Made by a program: the position numbers and the translations under genes. Positions 5,089 to 5,707 of a DNA stretch of 5,707 nt are shown here, one piece after another. Source of the DNA: Pseudomonadota bacterium (GTDB taxonomy: Bacteria > Pseudomonadota > Gammaproteobacteria > Xanthomonadales > Xanthomonadaceae); contig JAEWLO010000310.1 in NCBI GenBank assembly GCA_023457475.1, positions 1-5,707 on the forward strand. Reading direction: 5' to 3'. How positions within the stretch are numbered: position 1 is the stretch's first letter; every line of letters starts with the position of its first letter. Below the pieces are notes generated by a model. It saw only the letters and a list, made by a program, of their open reading frames with translations. It ran no database searches and was not told where the DNA came from.

Positions 5089-5707
5089 GTGAGAACAAGA
5101 ACTTCAATCTGCCCGACCTGGGCGAGGGCCTGCCCGACGCCACCATCGTCGAGTGGTTCGTCAAGGAAGGCGACGTGATCCGGCTCGACGAGCCGCTGGT
5201 GTCGATGGAAACCGCCAAGGCCGTGGTGGAAGTGCCCTCGCCGTTCTCCGGCAAGGTGCTGAAGCTCTCCGGCGGCCCCGGCGACATCATTCCCACCGGC
5301 AGCGTGCTGGCCCAGTTCGCGCTGGACCCGAACCTGCCGCAGCGCGCCGACGGCCAGGATACCGGCCACAGCCACGGCCATGCGGCACCGGCCACGCCGA
5401 GTACGGGCCAGACCGCGCCCGCGCAGCCGGAGAAGCTGGTTGCGTCCGATGACGGCGGCGAAATCGCCAGGCCGGCGGCCGAGCGCGATGACGCAGGTAC
5501 CGTGGTAGGTGCGATGCAAAGCTCCAATGCCGTGCACGCCGAGCAGGCGGTTGCCGTGGGCGGGGTGAAGGCCGTGCCGGCAGTGCGCGCCACCGCACGC
5601 AAGCTGGGCGTGGACCTCACCCGCGTGCGCGCCACCGGTGCCGACGGCGCGGTGACCATGGCCGACGTGAAGCAGGCGGCCGCTGATGGCAGTGCGAAGG
5701 TCGGAGC
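5085..5707 (+). CDS. pdhC: Dihydrolipoamide acyltransferase E2 component (C-terminus cut by window edge)
   Basis: This is the core subunit that carries the acyl group on a swinging lipoyl arm and transfers it to CoA. The window holds the first 207 residues; the catalytic domain with its HxxxDG motif lies beyond the right edge. One lipoyl domain occupies about residues 5-82: LPDLGEGL (9-16), then METAKA (41-46) with K45 as the lipoylated lysine. A flexible Ala/Pro-rich linker follows (about 83-160), containing a GHSHGH patch (94-99) and APAQPEK (111-117). A peripheral-subunit-binding domain spans about 163-199 (PAVRATARKLGVDL, then GADGAVTMADV). The arginine often found in its GxxGR turn is A189, although R168 and R172 remain. 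ATG 5085 overlaps the SH3 stop and has GAAGAGA seven bases upstream. An E3 (lpd) gene is expected downstream but is not in view. Acetyl versus branched-acyl specificity cannot be read from this part. Confidence 0.93.
   Translation, partial: MSENKNFNLPDLGEGLPDATIVEWFVKEGDVIRLDEPLVSMETAKAVVEVPSPFSGKVLKLSGGPGDIIPTGSVLAQFALDPNLPQRADGQDTGHSHGHAAPATPSTGQTAPAQPEKLVASDDGGEIARPAAERDDAGTVVGAMQSSNAVHAEQAVAVGGVKAVPAVRATARKLGVDLTRVRATGADGAVTMADVKQAAADGSAKVG

Overview
The window is high-GC chromosomal DNA from a gamma-proteobacterium, most likely Xanthomonadaceae and best matched by Stenotrophomonas or a close relative. This placement is inferred from the KynA protein, whose residue numbering (F51, H55, Y113, R117, H240) coincides with the well-studied Xanthomonas campestris tryptophan 2,3-dioxygenase as I remember it, and from strong G/C preference at third codon positions. 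I see no insertion sequence, phage gene, tRNA, rRNA or CRISPR array.

Layout. The left half is on the minus strand. It holds kynA (2256 down to 1381), then a POT/PTR2-family proton-coupled oligopeptide transporter whose start is at 1258 and whose C-terminus runs off the left edge. The right half is on the plus strand and is the front of a 2-oxoacid dehydrogenase operon: E1 alpha (pdhA, 2591-3673), E1 beta (pdhB, ending 4733), a small tandem-SH3 protein (4735-5088) and the start of the lipoyl E2 subunit (pdhC, from 5085, cut by the right edge). A 334-base divergent intergenic region (2257-2590) separates the two halves. It carries a plausible pdhA promoter with an imperfect palindrome in its spacer and several further inverted repeats.

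How the genes work together. The four plus-strand genes are tightly packed. pdhB may overlap pdhA by 8 bases, one base separates pdhB from the SH3 gene, and the SH3 gene overlaps E2 by an ATGA, so all are probably co-transcribed and translationally coupled. E1 alpha and beta form a heterotetramer that decarboxylates a 2-oxoacid with thiamine diphosphate and acylates the E2 lipoyl-lysine. Sequence alone leaves the substrate open between pyruvate and branched-chain 2-oxoacids. On the minus strand, peptide uptake and tryptophan oxidation could be linked in amino-acid catabolism, though 122 bases separate the two genes.

The most unusual point is the intact two-SH3-domain protein inserted between E1 beta and E2, a candidate accessory component of the complex. 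Other points are a coding-like N-terminal extension of E1 beta with two credible starts, and the palindromes upstream of all three transcription-unit candidates.
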